The notes beneath the pieces were generated by a model. That model had not been told where the DNA came from. It searched no databases and was given only the letters and a program-made list of their open reading frames with translations. From NCBI GenBank assembly GCA_937883885.1, contig CAKZXL010000018.1:1-10740 (forward strand): 10,740 bases of DNA, read 5' to 3'. A program made the translations under genes and the position numbers. Source of the DNA: an uncultured Aquincola sp. (GTDB lineage Bacteria > Pseudomonadota > Gammaproteobacteria > Burkholderiales > Burkholderiaceae). Each line of letters begins with the position of its first letter. Positions within the stretch are counted from its first letter, which is position 1. Below are positions 8,353-10,740 of the stretch, one piece after another.

Positions 8353-9045
8353 TTAGATCGACATCAGCTCGCGCACGCCGTTGGCCTGCATGTCGGCGCC
8401 GCGGCCGCGGGCGATGATTTCGCCGCGCTCCATCACCAGGTACTGGTCGGCCAGTTCCTCGGCAAAGTCGTAGTACTGCTCCACCAGCACGATGGCCATG
8501 TTGCCGCGGTCGGCAAGCATGCGGATCACGCGGCCGATGTCCTTGATGATGCTGGGCTGGATGCCCTCGGTGGGTTCGTCCAGGATCAGCAGCTTGGGGC
8601 CGGCCGCCAGCGCACGGCCGATGGCCAGCTGCTGCTGCTGCCCGCCCGACAGGTCGCCGCCGCGGCGGTGGATCATCTGCTTGAGCACCGGAAACAGCTC
8701 GAAGATCTCGGCCGGCACCGGCACGCTGCCGCTCTTGTAGGCCAGGCCCATGCGCAGGTTGTCCTCCACCGTCAGCCGGCCGAAGATCTCGCGGCCCTGG
8801 GGCACATAGCCCACGCCGCGCTTGACGCGCTCGTACGGCTTTTCCTTGCCCATCTCCTGCCCGTCGAGCTTGATGCTGCCGGTCTTGATCGGCACCACGC
8901 CCATCAGGCTCTTGAGCAGCGTGGTCTTGCCCACGCCGTTGCGGCCGAGGATGACGGTCACCTCGCCGATCTTCGCTTCGAACGACAGGTTGCGCAGGAT
9001 GTGCGAACCGCCGTAGTACTGGTTCAGGCCTTCGACTTGCAACAT
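8353..9045 (-). CDS. urtE: Urea ABC transporter ATP-binding protein UrtE
   Basis: UrtE is one of two cytoplasmic ATPases that power the UrtABCDE urea importer. The 230-residue product is the usual length. It starts MLQVEGLNQYYGGSHIL and carries Walker A GRNGVGKTT (34-42), Q-loop Q83 in VPQGREIF, signature LSGGQQQQLAIGRAL (132-146), Walker B LLILDEPTEGIQPS (152-165) with E157 after the Walker B Asp, and an H-loop region replaced by VLVEQYYDFA, normal for this LivF-like branch. The final residues, RELMSI, are also typical. The LivF/UrtE alternative is settled by the adjacent UrtD and UrtC. Its start lies 2 bases after the urtD stop and has no strong ribosome-binding site, so translation is probably coupled to urtD. 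It is the last gene of the operon here: a convergent gene follows, not ureD or ureA as in many relatives. Confidence 0.95.
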   Translation of the reverse strand: MLQVEGLNQYYGGSHILRNLSFEAKIGEVTVILGRNGVGKTTLLKSLMGVVPIKTGSIKLDGQEMGKEKPYERVKRGVGYVPQGREIFGRLTVEDNLRMGLAYKSGSVPVPAEIFELFPVLKQMIHRRGGDLSGGQQQQLAIGRALAAGPKLLILDEPTEGIQPSIIKDIGRVIRMLADRGNMAIVLVEQYYDFAEELADQYLVMERGEIIARGRGADMQANGVRELMSI

Positions 9046-9047
9046 GG

Positions 9048-9922
<875 letters not shown>

Positions 9923-9926
<4 letters not shown>

Positions 9927-10740
9927 TGGCCGGCCTCCTTCTTGAACTTGCGGAACAGCCCCACGATGCCCTGCGGCAGGAACAGCGTGACGGCGATGAA
10001 GAGGGCGCCCAGGAAATACAGCCACACCTCGGGGAAGGCCACGGTGAACCAGCTCTTGGCGCCGTTGACGAAGAAGGCGCCGACGATGGGGCCGATCAGC
10101 GTGGCGCGGCCACCCACAGCGGCCCAGATTGCGATCTCGATGCTGGCGGCCGGCGTCATCTCACTCGGGTTGATGATGCCCACCTGCGGCACGTACAAGG
10201 CACCGGCCACCGCGCACATCACGGCCGACAGCGTCCAGATGCTGAGCTTGTAGGCCAGCGGGTCGTAGCCGGTGAACATCACCCGCGTCTCGGCGTCGCG
10301 GATGGCCTGCAGCACGCGGCCGTACTTGCTGTTCACGATCCAGCGCGCCATCAGGTAAAAGCCGATGAGCACCAGCCCGGTGAGCACGAACAGCGTGATG
10401 CGGGTGGTCGGCGTGGCGATGGGCAGGTCGAGGATGCGCTTGAAGTCGGTGAAGCCGTTGTTGCCGCCGAAGCCGGTCTCATTGCGGAAGAACAGCAGCA
10501 TCGCCGCGAAGGTCATGGCCTGCGTGATGATGGAGAAGTACACGCCCTTGATGCGCGAGCGGAAAGCAAAGAAGCCGAACACAAAGGCCAGCAGCCCGGG
10601 CACCAGCAGCACCAGCAGCATCTGCGCGACGAACGAATCGCTCAGCGCCCAGTGCCAGGGCAGCTGCTTCCAGTCGAGGAACACCATGAAGTCGGGCAGG
10701 TCGCTCTTGTAGTTGCCGTCGCGGCCGATCTGGCGCATGA
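9923..10740 (-). CDS. urtC: Urea ABC transporter permease UrtC, N-terminus cut by window edge
   Basis: UrtC forms, with UrtB, the inner-membrane channel of the urea importer and belongs to the LivM permease branch. The visible 272 codons are the C-terminal part; full-length UrtC is about 350-390 residues, and the Met at 10738 is most likely internal because MRQIGRDG followed by SDLPDFMVFLDW is a mid-protein segment of the family. Visible features are FRSRIKGVYFSIITQAMTFA, GGNNGFTDFK, the cytoplasmic EAA-like loop near YGRVLQAIRDAETRVMFTGY, and the closing GGRATLIGPIVGAF and LFLPQGIVGLFRKF segments, with about six to seven hydrophobic helices between them. The stop overlaps the urtD start as ATGA. 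urtA (binding protein) and urtB should follow to the right, outside the window; the operon promoter is therefore not seen here. Confidence 0.95.

Noticed and set aside
10736..10738. ATG at the right edge as the urtC start codon
   Set aside because: The residues that follow are mid-protein UrtC sequence and the visible length is about 100 residues short, so the gene continues past the window.

Overview
This window reads as a chromosomal segment of a high-GC betaproteobacterium, most likely order Burkholderiales in the Rubrivivax/Leptothrix/Ideonella neighbourhood. The reasons are the strongly G/C-biased third codon positions throughout, protein sequences typical of that group (UrtCDE, UreD, FdhD, a DUF3772-type MscS channel), and an intergenic GC-rich hairpin repeat of a style I associate with these genomes. 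The taxonomic call is inference; there is no rRNA or marker gene here. Ten protein genes can be supported, two of them cut by the window edges. I see no tRNA, rRNA, CRISPR array, transposase, integrase or phage gene.

Layout, left to right. (1) 1-1973, +: the 3' part of a large MscS-family mechanosensitive channel. (2) 1928-2800, -: fdhD, formate dehydrogenase sulfurtransferase, whose 3' end overlaps the channel gene tail to tail. (3) 2845-3921, +: a regulator joining a ModE-like winged-helix N-terminus to a periplasmic-binding-protein-like C-terminus, divergent from fdhD across 44 bp. (4) 4037-5116, +: a secreted type II L-asparaginase. (5) 5123-5236: a composite hairpin repeat between convergent genes. 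(6) 5241-5489, -: an 82-residue exported protein with a C-terminal anchor resembling PEP-CTERM tails. (7) 5661-6491, +: ureD, with no other urease gene beside it. (8) 6506-7477, -: glucokinase glk. (9) 7603-8310, +: an unrecognised six-helix membrane protein. (10) 8353-10740, -: urtC (partial), urtD and urtE, the end of a urea ABC transporter operon whose urtA and urtB should lie beyond the right edge.

Two themes emerge. The fdhD/regulator pair belongs to molybdenum-enzyme metabolism: FdhD sulfurates the molybdenum cofactor of formate dehydrogenase, and the regulator probably senses molybdate/tungstate or molybdenum-cofactor status. The asparaginase, UreD and Urt genes belong to nitrogen scavenging: asparagine (and perhaps glutamine) is deaminated in the periplasm, urea is imported at high affinity, and UreD helps load nickel into urease. 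The urease structural genes are absent, and ureD and the urt genes are separated and oppositely oriented, so this nitrogen locus looks rearranged relative to the common urtABCDE-ureDABCEFG order.

Most of the window is ordinary, well-known metabolism. The parts that deserve attention are the lone ureD, the small exported protein with a possible sigma-54 promoter, the hairpin repeat, the unknown membrane protein and the palindrome in front of glk. I did not find a convincing previously undescribed multi-gene system.
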